DNA from: an uncultured Flavobacteriaceae bacterium
Lineage (GTDB): Bacteria; Bacteroidota; Bacteroidia; Flavobacteriales; Flavobacteriaceae
Direction of reading: 5' to 3'
DNA: 64,000 nt
NCBI GenBank assembly: GCA_943788165.1
Contig: CALSPF010000002.1
Location: forward strand, 572,909-636,908
The notes under the pieces are model-generated. The model ran no database searches. It saw only the letters and a list, made by a program, of their open reading frames with translations, and was not told where the DNA came from. Every line of letters starts with the position of its first letter. Positions within the stretch are counted from its first letter, which is position 1. The translations under genes and the position numbers were made by a program. Positions 30,101-38,195 of the stretch are shown in pieces.

Positions 30101-33100
30101 GTAAGAGATGCCGACACAAACAGTGACCTTACTTTCGCGATTGTGGATACACAGTCTGATGATGATTTTGATCCCCTAGCCAATCAAATTGTTCAGGTGA
30201 GAAATCAAGATGATGATCCTGAAGTTTGTTTTTCAAGAGACTTTGATGATAGTGATTTTGCCTTTATTGAAGATGCAACTCATACAAGTGGATCAGATAC
30301 GTTCTCATTAACTCCTGATATAGGATATAAAAGAGGGATGGTTTGGTTTCAAAGAAAACTTGATTTACGTGTTTCATTTTCTTTAAGTGTTGATGTATTC
30401 TTAGGGTATAATGATTATGGTGCAGATGGTATAGCTTTTGTAATTCAAAATATAAGTACATCAGAAGGATCAAGTGGAGGAGGCCTCGGATACCGGGGAA
30501 TTAGCCCTTCCTATGCCATTGAAATGGACACCTATAATAATGGATCACCAAGAGACGGCAACACCGGCAATGATCATATTGCTTTTGTAAAAGACGGTAA
30601 TGCTAGTAATGCTCCAGCTCCAGGTGATTTAACAGATGTTTACAATCTTGAAAATGGATTTTGGCATAACATAGTAATTAATTGGAATCCAAACACAACC
30701 CGATTGGATTACACTTTTACAAGAAATGGAGGAGGTGTTTATTCTGACTTTAAAACAGTAGATCTTATTGGAGATGTTTTAAATTCTAATATTGGATACT
30801 GGGGTTTTACTGCCGCAACTGGAGGATCAACAAATTTGCAGCAAGTTCGGTTTGATGATGATTCTATTTGTGTTACTGATGAAATTCTTCCCCCAACAGC
30901 AACAAATGCGGTTGCAAATTCAACAGTTCAAGTTATATGTGCCACCGGGTCTCCTACACTTAACGATCTTGCAAAAACTATAGCGCGTCCAGATGGTGTT
31001 GACGCTCTGACTGATTTTTTGAATAATTCATATAATTTAGTGTGGTTTTCTTCGGCAACAGGAACTTCTACGTATTTACCAGGAATTACACCCTTGATTG
31101 ATGCAACAACATATTATGTAGAAGCAGCAAGTTTATCTGACCCATATGCCACTTCCTATCGCCAAAGTGAAAGCCGTTTGGAGGTTCTTGTTGATTTAGT
31201 CAACGGAACATTTACCTCTACAAATACTTATCCCAGCTTATTGGAAGCAAGTGGAGTAAGTACTTTTTCATTGGTGTTGGACCAACAGCCTAGTCAAAAT
31301 GTCATTTACAACTTAAGAACGACAGATACCGCCCAAATGACCGTTTTCCCCACGACCATGACCTTTACGCCCACCAATTGGAATACTACCCAAGTAGGAA
31401 CAATTACGGCTGTAAATAATCTTATTGTGGATGGTGATCAAAATGTAACCTTGCGAATTGAATTGGATACTGGGGCTTCAGATAATTGTTATTCAACCAC
31501 AGCAAATTATGGAATAACTATTTTGGACAATGAAATAGCTGGCTTTGTTTTAAGCCCTGTCTCGGGCATATTAACGGAGGGAAGCACACAAACGGCAGCT
31601 GTTGATATTGTCCTCAGTGCCGCCCCATTAACCGACATTATCATAGACTTGCAAAGTGCAGATCTAACTGAAGCGACCCTAGCCATAGCTAGTGTAACGT
31701 TTACACCGCTAAATTGGAATACAGCACAAACTGTATTGCTCAATTCTGTTGATGAATCGCTAGTAGATGGAACGCAAACAGTGTCGATTACAGCAAGTGT
31801 GAATACAGCTTCTGACCCTGCCTTTACGGGATTAGCATCTCAAACAGTGACAGTATCCGTAGCCGATGACGATATTCCTGGGTTTACCCTTTCTGCGTTT
31901 GCTGGAACATTGACAGAGGGTTCCTCTCAAACGGTGAGTTTTACCCTTGTTTTGGATGCTCGTCCAACAAAGGATGTTGCTATTTCTATCACGATTTCTC
32001 CTACGGACGAAATTTCTGCCGCTACAACACTAGTTACGTTTACCAACGTAAATTGGAATATTCCTCAAGTGATTAGCCTCTCTTCTGTTGATGATTTCTT
32101 AATTGATGGAACGATCAACACTGATCTTGTTTTTGCTGTAGTTTCAGGCTCGGATCCATTTTTTACTTCTATTGCATCACAAACCTTGAGTGTTCCAAAT
32201 TTAGATAATGAAATTGCTGGCTTTAGTCTAAGTTCTCTCAATGGGGGAGATTTGCTCGAGGGGAGCTCTGCCGTAGTTAGTTTCACAGTCGTTTTGGATG
32301 CACAGCCCGACCTTTTAGATTTTGTTATCATAGACATAAACAGTTTGGATGTCACGGAGGCGACCGTTCTTGCTACAACGACCTCATTGGTGTTTACCAA
32401 TGCCAATTGGAACATTCCCCAAACCGTTGTCCTTGAAAGTGTAGAAGATTTAATATTAGATGGAACAACAACTTCTTTTATAACGGCTGCCATTAGTTCT
32501 TTTTCCCCTTCAAATGGTTTTTCTCTCTTGGCTCCACAATCTCTTACAGTGCAGACCTTGGATAACGATGTAGCTGGTTTTACACTTACTCCTGTAGCAG
32601 AAAATCTAACAGAAGTCATTAGCCCAACAACCACTTTAACTGTGGTTTTAAATGTTGGGCCGCTGACAAATGTAACTCTAGATTTTAGCTCAAATGACCT
32701 TGGTGAAGTGATTGTAGGTGGATCAGCTTCAGTTGTCTTTGGTCCAACAAATTGGAATGTACCTCTGATTGTGAACTTGGTTTCAGTAGATGACTACATT
32801 ATCGATGGAACGCAGCTGGTTTCCATTTCTGCTTCAATCAACGCTTCTTCTAATGCTGGCTTTTTAGGGCTAGCCTCTCAAACGGTTAGTGTAACAAATG
32901 CAGACAATGATCGAGCAGGGATTACTGTAATTCCACTCGACAACTTAACAAGCGAAAGTGAGGAAACAGCCAGCTTTTCTGTACAATTAAATTCGATTCC
33001 AACAGCAGATGTATCGATAGATATTCGTTCTACTGACGTCAGTGAAGTCACGGTAGGTGTGAGTGCAATTATTTTTACCTCTGTAAATTGGAATGTCCCA

Positions 33101-35098
33101 CAAATTGTCACCCTTACAGGTGTGGATGATTCACCACCAATGTCTGATGGAAGCCAAGTAGTGACCATAGTGATAGAGAATATTAGTTCTTTGGATTCCA
33201 ATTATGGTGAACTAACGGATAATGAGGTAGAAAATATTTTAATCACAAATCAAGACAATGATGCTCCAGGAATTGTGATGAGCTTGTTGAACAATAATTT
33301 TAGAACCAGTGAATCTGGTTCAACCATTACAGTTCAATTTGAATTATTAGCGCAACCAGCGAATGGTGGTTCGGTAACAATCCCATTAACACTTGCAGGA
33401 GAAACCGATGAAATTTCCATGACAGCTACAGCTGTGGTAATCGAAAGTCAAAATTGGAACCAACCAACCCTTAACCAAGTCGTTTTAACTGGATTGGATG
33501 ACTACATAATTGATGGGACACGACCGCTACTGTTTGTTACTGGGGATCCGATTAGTTCAGATCCGCCTTATGATAACTTAACGGCAAGTTCTGTAGCAGA
33601 TATTACTGTATACAACTTGGATAATGATATTCCTGGTTTATTGATTTCACAGCCGCAAGCTGTTTCAGAAAATGTAAGTACTACTTCTTTTACAATTGCA
33701 CTCATGACTGCTGTCACTTCAGAAACAATGGTTCGTATTGTAATTGAAGATCCAACAGAACTCTTCACGACCACTGATCAGTTAATTTTTTCACCATCAA
33801 ACTGGAATATCCCTCAGACGATTACGCTTTTTGGTGTTGACGACACCCTACTAGATGGAGATATTTTCTCCACTATTTCGATTAGTGTTGACAGTATAAG
33901 TTGTGATTCATTATACTGTTACCTTCCACTAACGCTAATGCAGGTGCTTAATATAGATAATGATTTTGATCGTGACAGAGATATGATATTTGATGTCTTT
34001 GATAACTGTATAGATATACCCAACCCTCTTCAGGAAGATTTTGATGCCGACGGAATTGGCGACGCCTGCGATGAAGATAGAGATGGTGATGGTGTAGTAA
34101 ATGCGCAAGAAGTAACCGATGCGACCAATGCCGACGATCCCTGTGATTATATTTTTCAAAATATTACCGTTCAGCGTTTTGATGTTGGCGATTGTGACAA
34201 TGATTTAATTCCAAATGTAATTGATGAAGACGATGACAATGATGGAATTCTCGATACTGATGAAACCTTTACAGACCTCGATTTAGACGGTCGTCCCAAC
34301 AGCCTCGATTTGGATGCTGACGGAGACGGATGTTCTGATGTAGAAGAAGCAGGCTATTTTGACCAAGATAATGATGGGGTTTTAGGGCAGAGCCCTGTTG
34401 TAGTTAATGCGCAAGGAAGGGTGTTGAACCAAGGTGGATATGCTAGACCAAACGATTTAGATAACAATGGAATTCCCGAATATCTCTCAGTAAATGAATC
34501 GATTATATGGACTAGTCAGCCTCCATCTGAAGTATTCTATTCATCTTCCATAGTAGTATCAGCCACTGCGTCCAGTGCTGACTATATTGACTATCAATGG
34601 CAGGAAAACATTGGTGAGGTAGCTTTACCTAAATGGCAAAATATTTCTGATGGTTTTGTTGTTTCGGGTAGTCAAACGAATCAATTACTATTGTCTGATC
34701 CCGAGCCGAGCTATGGAGGGAAACAACTGCGATTAAGTGCGCAAAATCTATTGTATCCTTGCCAAGAAATGCTGTATTCATTGGTCGTAACAATTGGTTT
34801 AGCTGAGGTGATAATTCCCAGTGCTTTTTCTCCTGATGGTGATGGAGTAAACGATGTTTTGGAAATCCAAGGGTTAAATGGAAGAGGGGTATATGTTCTC
34901 CGTGTTTTCAATCGTTGGGAAATAAAAGTGTTTGAAACATCGGATTATAGAAATGATTGGGAAGGTACGTCCAATGTGTCTTCTTTTATTGGAACAGACA
35001 ATTCGCTGCCCGAAGGAACTTATTTTTATTTGCTTGAATGGCAAGATGGGAGAGCACCATTGAGTGGATTTATTTACATTAAACGAAGAAGTAACTGA
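27137..35098 (+). CDS. Giant T9SS type B adhesin-like protein (SprB-type substrate)
   Basis: This 2653-residue secreted protein has a signal peptide (to about residue 34) and blocks of Asp-rich thrombospondin type 3-like calcium repeats (at 27.25, 27.9, 28.55-28.98, 29.48-29.88 and 33.96-34.35 kb). It also has an L-type lectin-like domain (30.2-30.9 kb; GADGIAFVIQN and YAIEMDTYNN). Nine copies of a beta repeat of about 112 residues, each with an NWNxPQ-like motif, start near 29.88, 31.20, 31.54, 31.88, 32.22, 32.58, 32.92, 33.27 and 33.63 kb. An Ig-like segment follows, and then the C-terminal CHU_C sorting domain (IIPSAFSPDGDGVNDVLEI to the end) that sends it through the T9SS. I chose the ATG at 27137, at the signal peptide. 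The next gene, a PorP/SprF protein, overlaps its stop. Confidence 0.92.
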   Translation: MDKKNSSEHIKFVYTFFLMLAFFLGGNQVLAQCPGPVGDCDGDGISDAVDLDDNNNGILDSTECPITYIDFSSIAAGISPGDASSVFTNFLNGNSLTTSITIDAPGQLVGSDGLVSISSRNGGSLLRFEDASPAETGHSFESSIGFASPVKIRFGANATIGLSNITQADQFQFTAAGVLPAGFEWIVVSSNFANIVVNGATLTVSGTSGSGPDFAEFDVYTNLPVEKIYVVYLNLTTESLNSGQFVFSMCQDSDNDGIIDGEDYDSDNDGCSDANEAYGSPLSDGGDTGIYGEDTPTFSGGQVDANGLVISAGVTGNSYTSLPQTSSVSTSLNNHHTATSVAVDATALTSKTIFIGTGTTFTITAAVATSTSNFNLDSTPDYSTGFDASSGFLYQWQEDGIDLANGGVYSGAISRILSLTDVTGLDGKVYTLHILHADNVCFSRQNSATLTVIGPCDPQPSDPTQNAFWQAADCDGDGVTNGQETTDGTGFQNLCSFLVSSQTLTPSAAWDTADCDFDNISNAAELFIDTDGNGIFNALDADDDGDGILTLVEGIIDTDSDGTPDYLDVDSDNDGLNDDDELTIGTNHLVFEDNDLDGISDHFDPDDDNDGILDSIECGYPNGGILNGSFESNSVSSYIQIDDILVPGWSTTDGNSKIELWETGFLGRSSYDGNILAELNATSNGAIYQDLATLPNTYIIWSVAHQGRSSNFETLQVQVGASLAYSVILHTEDATNGVWKFYSGIYLIPSGQTSTTFFFNTPDSGSSGNLVDAISFDRPANSCLLDTDSDGVNNSYDLDSDDDGILDGTEGGTADTDGDGIPNFLDIDDDGDGISTITETASDTDGDGIPNYLDLDSDSDTISDTIEGLTDTDLDGIPNYLDLDSDDDGLLDSVELNVNDIDGDTLADYIDPLAAGFDVSPTYVLVNESGTVTKSVLVQLNRKPISDVVLSITIEDATEVSVSSTTMTFTNLNWNVPQLLVVSGVDDAVRDADTNSDLTFAIVDTQSDDDFDPLANQIVQVRNQDDDPEVCFSRDFDDSDFAFIEDATHTSGSDTFSLTPDIGYKRGMVWFQRKLDLRVSFSLSVDVFLGYNDYGADGIAFVIQNISTSEGSSGGGLGYRGISPSYAIEMDTYNNGSPRDGNTGNDHIAFVKDGNASNAPAPGDLTDVYNLENGFWHNIVINWNPNTTRLDYTFTRNGGGVYSDFKTVDLIGDVLNSNIGYWGFTAATGGSTNLQQVRFDDDSICVTDEILPPTATNAVANSTVQVICATGSPTLNDLAKTIARPDGVDALTDFLNNSYNLVWFSSATGTSTYLPGITPLIDATTYYVEAASLSDPYATSYRQSESRLEVLVDLVNGTFTSTNTYPSLLEASGVSTFSLVLDQQPSQNVIYNLRTTDTAQMTVFPTTMTFTPTNWNTTQVGTITAVNNLIVDGDQNVTLRIELDTGASDNCYSTTANYGITILDNEIAGFVLSPVSGILTEGSTQTAAVDIVLSAAPLTDIIIDLQSADLTEATLAIASVTFTPLNWNTAQTVLLNSVDESLVDGTQTVSITASVNTASDPAFTGLASQTVTVSVADDDIPGFTLSAFAGTLTEGSSQTVSFTLVLDARPTKDVAISITISPTDEISAATTLVTFTNVNWNIPQVISLSSVDDFLIDGTINTDLVFAVVSGSDPFFTSIASQTLSVPNLDNEIAGFSLSSLNGGDLLEGSSAVVSFTVVLDAQPDLLDFVIIDINSLDVTEATVLATTTSLVFTNANWNIPQTVVLESVEDLILDGTTTSFITAAISSFSPSNGFSLLAPQSLTVQTLDNDVAGFTLTPVAENLTEVISPTTTLTVVLNVGPLTNVTLDFSSNDLGEVIVGGSASVVFGPTNWNVPLIVNLVSVDDYIIDGTQLVSISASINASSNAGFLGLASQTVSVTNADNDRAGITVIPLDNLTSESEETASFSVQLNSIPTADVSIDIRSTDVSEVTVGVSAIIFTSVNWNVPQIVTLTGVDDSPPMSDGSQVVTIVIENISSLDSNYGELTDNEVENILITNQDNDAPGIVMSLLNNNFRTSESGSTITVQFELLAQPANGGSVTIPLTLAGETDEISMTATAVVIESQNWNQPTLNQVVLTGLDDYIIDGTRPLLFVTGDPISSDPPYDNLTASSVADITVYNLDNDIPGLLISQPQAVSENVSTTSFTIALMTAVTSETMVRIVIEDPTELFTTTDQLIFSPSNWNIPQTITLFGVDDTLLDGDIFSTISISVDSISCDSLYCYLPLTLMQVLNIDNDFDRDRDMIFDVFDNCIDIPNPLQEDFDADGIGDACDEDRDGDGVVNAQEVTDATNADDPCDYIFQNITVQRFDVGDCDNDLIPNVIDEDDDNDGILDTDETFTDLDLDGRPNSLDLDADGDGCSDVEEAGYFDQDNDGVLGQSPVVVNAQGRVLNQGGYARPNDLDNNGIPEYLSVNESIIWTSQPPSEVFYSSSIVVSATASSADYIDYQWQENIGEVALPKWQNISDGFVVSGSQTNQLLLSDPEPSYGGKQLRLSAQNLLYPCQEMLYSLVVTIGLAEVIIPSAFSPDGDGVNDVLEIQGLNGRGVYVLRVFNRWEIKVFETSDYRNDWEGTSNVSSFIGTDNSLPEGTYFYLLEWQDGRAPLSGFIYIKRRSN

Positions 35099-36027
35099 TG
35101 AGAAAGCAATGGTTATTTCTTGGTTTTGTTCTCTTAGTAGTGACTTCTAACGCACAGCAAGAATCTAGCTTTAGTCATTATATGTTCAACCATCAGGCTG
35201 TTAACCCTGGCTATGTTGGTTCTCGTGGAGTTACCAATTTTACTTCTGTTTTACGTTCGCAATGGGCAGGAATAGAGGGCGCTCCATTGACACAGACACT
35301 TTCGTTTAGTGGACCTGTTTCGGCCAAGAATATTGGTTTTGGACTTACGGTTTTAAACGATAAAATAGGCCCTATAAGCACCACTTCTTTTGACATAGAT
35401 TTGGCCTATCATTTGCGCCTTAATCGAAAAGATCATCGTTTATCGGTTGGGATAAAAGCAGGGATGATGAACTATGTGTTAAATCCAGCCATGATTAAAA
35501 CAGCAGTTATAAATGATGCCGCATTTGTTTTAGAAAATGAAAGATCATTGTTGCCCAATATTGGATTTGGAATGTATTATTACGGACAAAACTTTTATGC
35601 AGGTTTTGCTGTTCCACGTTTATTGTCTCATGCTGATTTCGCAATTGAACGACATTACTATTTCATCAGTGGGGGATTGGTTAATGTGACAAAAAGCTTC
35701 ATGTTGAAACCAAGTTTGCTACTCAAGCAGTCCAAGAGTGTGGCAGGCTACGATTTTTCACTTTTGGGAATCATCAACGACACCTTTTGGTTGGGTGGTC
35801 AAATCCGAAACAACTTTGATGCAGAAACCTTTTCTTCTTTTGCTGGGACAGGAACAACGGCACTGCTAGGAATTCATTTAGGCGACCGTTTTTCGGTCGG
35901 CTATTCCTATGGTTTTCCCTCTTACTTCTTGAACAGCGGATTGAATGCCACCACACATGAAGTATTTTTACGGTTCAATCTAGCGACCAAAGTACAAGGA
36001 TATTTACGTTCACCTAGATTCTTTTAA
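35098..36027 (+). CDS. PorP/SprF family T9SS outer-membrane protein
   Basis: This 309-residue outer-membrane beta-barrel protein has a signal peptide ending NAQ and the family opening QESSFSHYMFNHQAVNPGY followed by VGSRGVTNFTSVLRSQWAGIEGAP. SprF-type proteins are needed to secrete or attach type B adhesins such as SprB. The start codon overlaps the stop of the giant adhesin (TGATG), so the pair is translationally coupled. This gene is the likely partner of that substrate. Confidence 0.93.
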   Translation: MRKQWLFLGFVLLVVTSNAQQESSFSHYMFNHQAVNPGYVGSRGVTNFTSVLRSQWAGIEGAPLTQTLSFSGPVSAKNIGFGLTVLNDKIGPISTTSFDIDLAYHLRLNRKDHRLSVGIKAGMMNYVLNPAMIKTAVINDAAFVLENERSLLPNIGFGMYYYGQNFYAGFAVPRLLSHADFAIERHYYFISGGLVNVTKSFMLKPSLLLKQSKSVAGYDFSLLGIINDTFWLGGQIRNNFDAETFSSFAGTGTTALLGIHLGDRFSVGYSYGFPSYFLNSGLNATTHEVFLRFNLATKVQGYLRSPRFF

Positions 36028-36029
36028 GC

Positions 36030-38195
36030 ATGAAACAATTCATCATCTATCTTCTTCTCCAAACAGTGACAATTGTCTGCCTAAACGCGCAAAACCAAGA
36101 ACCCGTGAACACCAATGATACATGGGGAGATTACTATTTCATCAATGGGAAATATGCCAAAGCGATTAAGGGTTATCCGCTTTTTTCTGGTGAACTAACA
36201 CTAGCGCAACAGCGTAATTTGGCACAAGCCTTCGCACAAGTAGGGAAACGCCTTCAAGCGAAAAACACATATTTACCAGTAGTCAATTCGACTGAAGCTA
36301 GTGTTGAGGATTATTATCGTTACGCTAACATGTTGAATGACGAGAAAACACTTGCTAAAGAATACCGCGACAAAGCATTCCGACTAGCCTGGACAACTCC
36401 CTCTTTATTTACAAGCGATAGTTTGTTGTTCAAGAAACGATTTGATACAAGCCCGTATGTTATTGAAGGATTGAACGGGAATACTGAAAACAATGAATTT
36501 GGGTTAATTTTTTTAACCAACGATTCCATTAGTGATGTACTTTATTTAAGTGATCAAGAAAAAACCAAGAAGCGTAATTCGATCCTAAAACGAATCAAAA
36601 CAGATTTGCCGATATATAATTTCTACTATGGGAAATTGAACAGCAAAGAGCAATCGTTTGTTCGTGAGGGTACTCTTTCTCCTTCAGTCAATTCGTATTT
36701 CCAAGAAGGCCCAGGAAGTTATCAGCCTGAAACAGATTACTTTTATTTTTCACGAAGTACAACACGCTTCGATCAAAAGAAGACTGTTCAACTCAATGTG
36801 TATCAAATCAAACGAGCAGACATTGCACAAAACAAAGTTGCGGAATCTTTAACGTTTAATGTGGAAGGAAGTTCTACTGTTCACCCAAGTATATCATCTG
36901 ATGGCAAAAGACTTTATTTTGCCAGTGACCGTCCTAATGGGTTTGGCGGAATGGATATATATTATGTTGACATTTTTAACAACCAATTTTCGGATCCAGT
37001 TAATTTGGGTCCTGACATTAATACCGAAGGGGATGAGGTTTTTCCTTTTTCTTTTGATGCAACACATTTATTTTATTCATCTAATGGTAAAGAAGGGTTG
37101 GGGAAGATGGATGTATATTTAGCCGAGCATCGTATTGAAAAGCGCTGGGAAAGTTTTGTTTTGGGGAAAAACATTAATTCCGAAAAAGATGATTTTTCTT
37201 TCGGACTAAACAAGGCGCTGAATCTTGGTTTTTTCGCTTCCGATCGAGCGGGTGGGCAAGGGCAAGACGATTTGTACGCCTTTCCATTTACAGCAGAAAT
37301 AAGTGGGCTTGATGATCACTACGAATACATTCCTTCTGACACGCTTATTGTAGCCACCAATGGAGTACTACAGAATGATATTAAGGTGTTAAATGATAAA
37401 GATCCATTGCAACGTTTGCTTGCAAAAGAAGCCATTCAAGTAAGCCAAACAAGAAACGGATCCTTGACGTTTAATAGCAATGGTTCTTTTTTATATAAAA
37501 ATACACAGCCACTATCGACCATTGATTCTTTTGCCTATGCGGTAAAAACTAGCCAAGGTCAATCCAAAGCCGTTTGGGTAAAACTAGAGCGTGCTGAGGT
37601 TGAAGCGAGTGAGCTTACACCAGTTTTTTCTGTGGCATTTGCGCCTATTTTCTATAATCTGGATAGAAGCAACATCTTGCAAAGTTACCTAGAACGTGTT
37701 GAAAAAGTGGTGGAGGTAATGCGCGACAATCCCTCGTTAGAAGTGGAGGTTAGTTCTTATACAGACTGTCGAGGGACTTCTGCTTATAACTTGCGTCTCT
37801 CCAAAAAACGCACAAATGCTATACTGTCGTATGTTCGTGAAAGAATCGATAAACCCGAACGTATTTTTGGGGAAGGTTATGGCGAGTTGTCGCGCGACTC
37901 AATTGAGCGAAATGAATTTCAATTAGTTGCGGGTTCTTTTTCAGTTCAATCCAATGCTACTGCTTTAATCAACAAATTGAGCGCAGCTGGGTATAAAGTA
38001 ACTGCCACTGCTGTGGGTGAAATTGTCAGGGTCGTTGCAGCAGAATCAAATAAACGCGAGGAGTTGGAAAGAATGCAGGAAGAGCTTAAAACAGGTGGTG
38101 TTGATTCTTGGATAAATATAGTTGCTTGCGCACAAATGTCAGAAGAGGACTATCAACAGAACCGTAAAACTGATTTCAAGGTAATTCGCCTTTAG
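36030..38195 (+). CDS. OmpA-family protein with PD40 repeats and an inserted SPOR domain
   Basis: This 721-residue protein has a signal peptide, a short TPR-like region (about residues 30-110) and PD40/WD40-like propeller repeats (about 270-420; HPSISSDGKRLYFASDRPNGFG). A beta segment follows, and then an OmpA peptidoglycan-binding domain starting near residue 535. The OmpA fold is interrupted. After GEGYGELSRDSIER comes a SPOR-like stretch (about 628-695; FQLVAGSFSVQSNATALINKL), and then the OmpA ending resumes as CAQMSEEDYQQNRKTDFKVIRL. Both modules bind cell wall (stem peptide side and denuded glycan). It starts 2 bases after the PorP/SprF gene and is the third member of the adhesin operon; it may anchor the complex to peptidoglycan. 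Confidence 0.88.
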   Translation: MKQFIIYLLLQTVTIVCLNAQNQEPVNTNDTWGDYYFINGKYAKAIKGYPLFSGELTLAQQRNLAQAFAQVGKRLQAKNTYLPVVNSTEASVEDYYRYANMLNDEKTLAKEYRDKAFRLAWTTPSLFTSDSLLFKKRFDTSPYVIEGLNGNTENNEFGLIFLTNDSISDVLYLSDQEKTKKRNSILKRIKTDLPIYNFYYGKLNSKEQSFVREGTLSPSVNSYFQEGPGSYQPETDYFYFSRSTTRFDQKKTVQLNVYQIKRADIAQNKVAESLTFNVEGSSTVHPSISSDGKRLYFASDRPNGFGGMDIYYVDIFNNQFSDPVNLGPDINTEGDEVFPFSFDATHLFYSSNGKEGLGKMDVYLAEHRIEKRWESFVLGKNINSEKDDFSFGLNKALNLGFFASDRAGGQGQDDLYAFPFTAEISGLDDHYEYIPSDTLIVATNGVLQNDIKVLNDKDPLQRLLAKEAIQVSQTRNGSLTFNSNGSFLYKNTQPLSTIDSFAYAVKTSQGQSKAVWVKLERAEVEASELTPVFSVAFAPIFYNLDRSNILQSYLERVEKVVEVMRDNPSLEVEVSSYTDCRGTSAYNLRLSKKRTNAILSYVRERIDKPERIFGEGYGELSRDSIERNEFQLVAGSFSVQSNATALINKLSAAGYKVTATAVGEIVRVVAAESNKREELERMQEELKTGGVDSWINIVACAQMSEEDYQQNRKTDFKVIRL

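Noticed and set aside
29783-30183. Long open frames on the minus strand under the giant adhesin gene (also at 32065-32634)
   Set aside because: They are antisense shadows of a low-complexity, repeat-rich coding region; the translations have no domain, signal or start context, and the plus-strand frame is clearly real.
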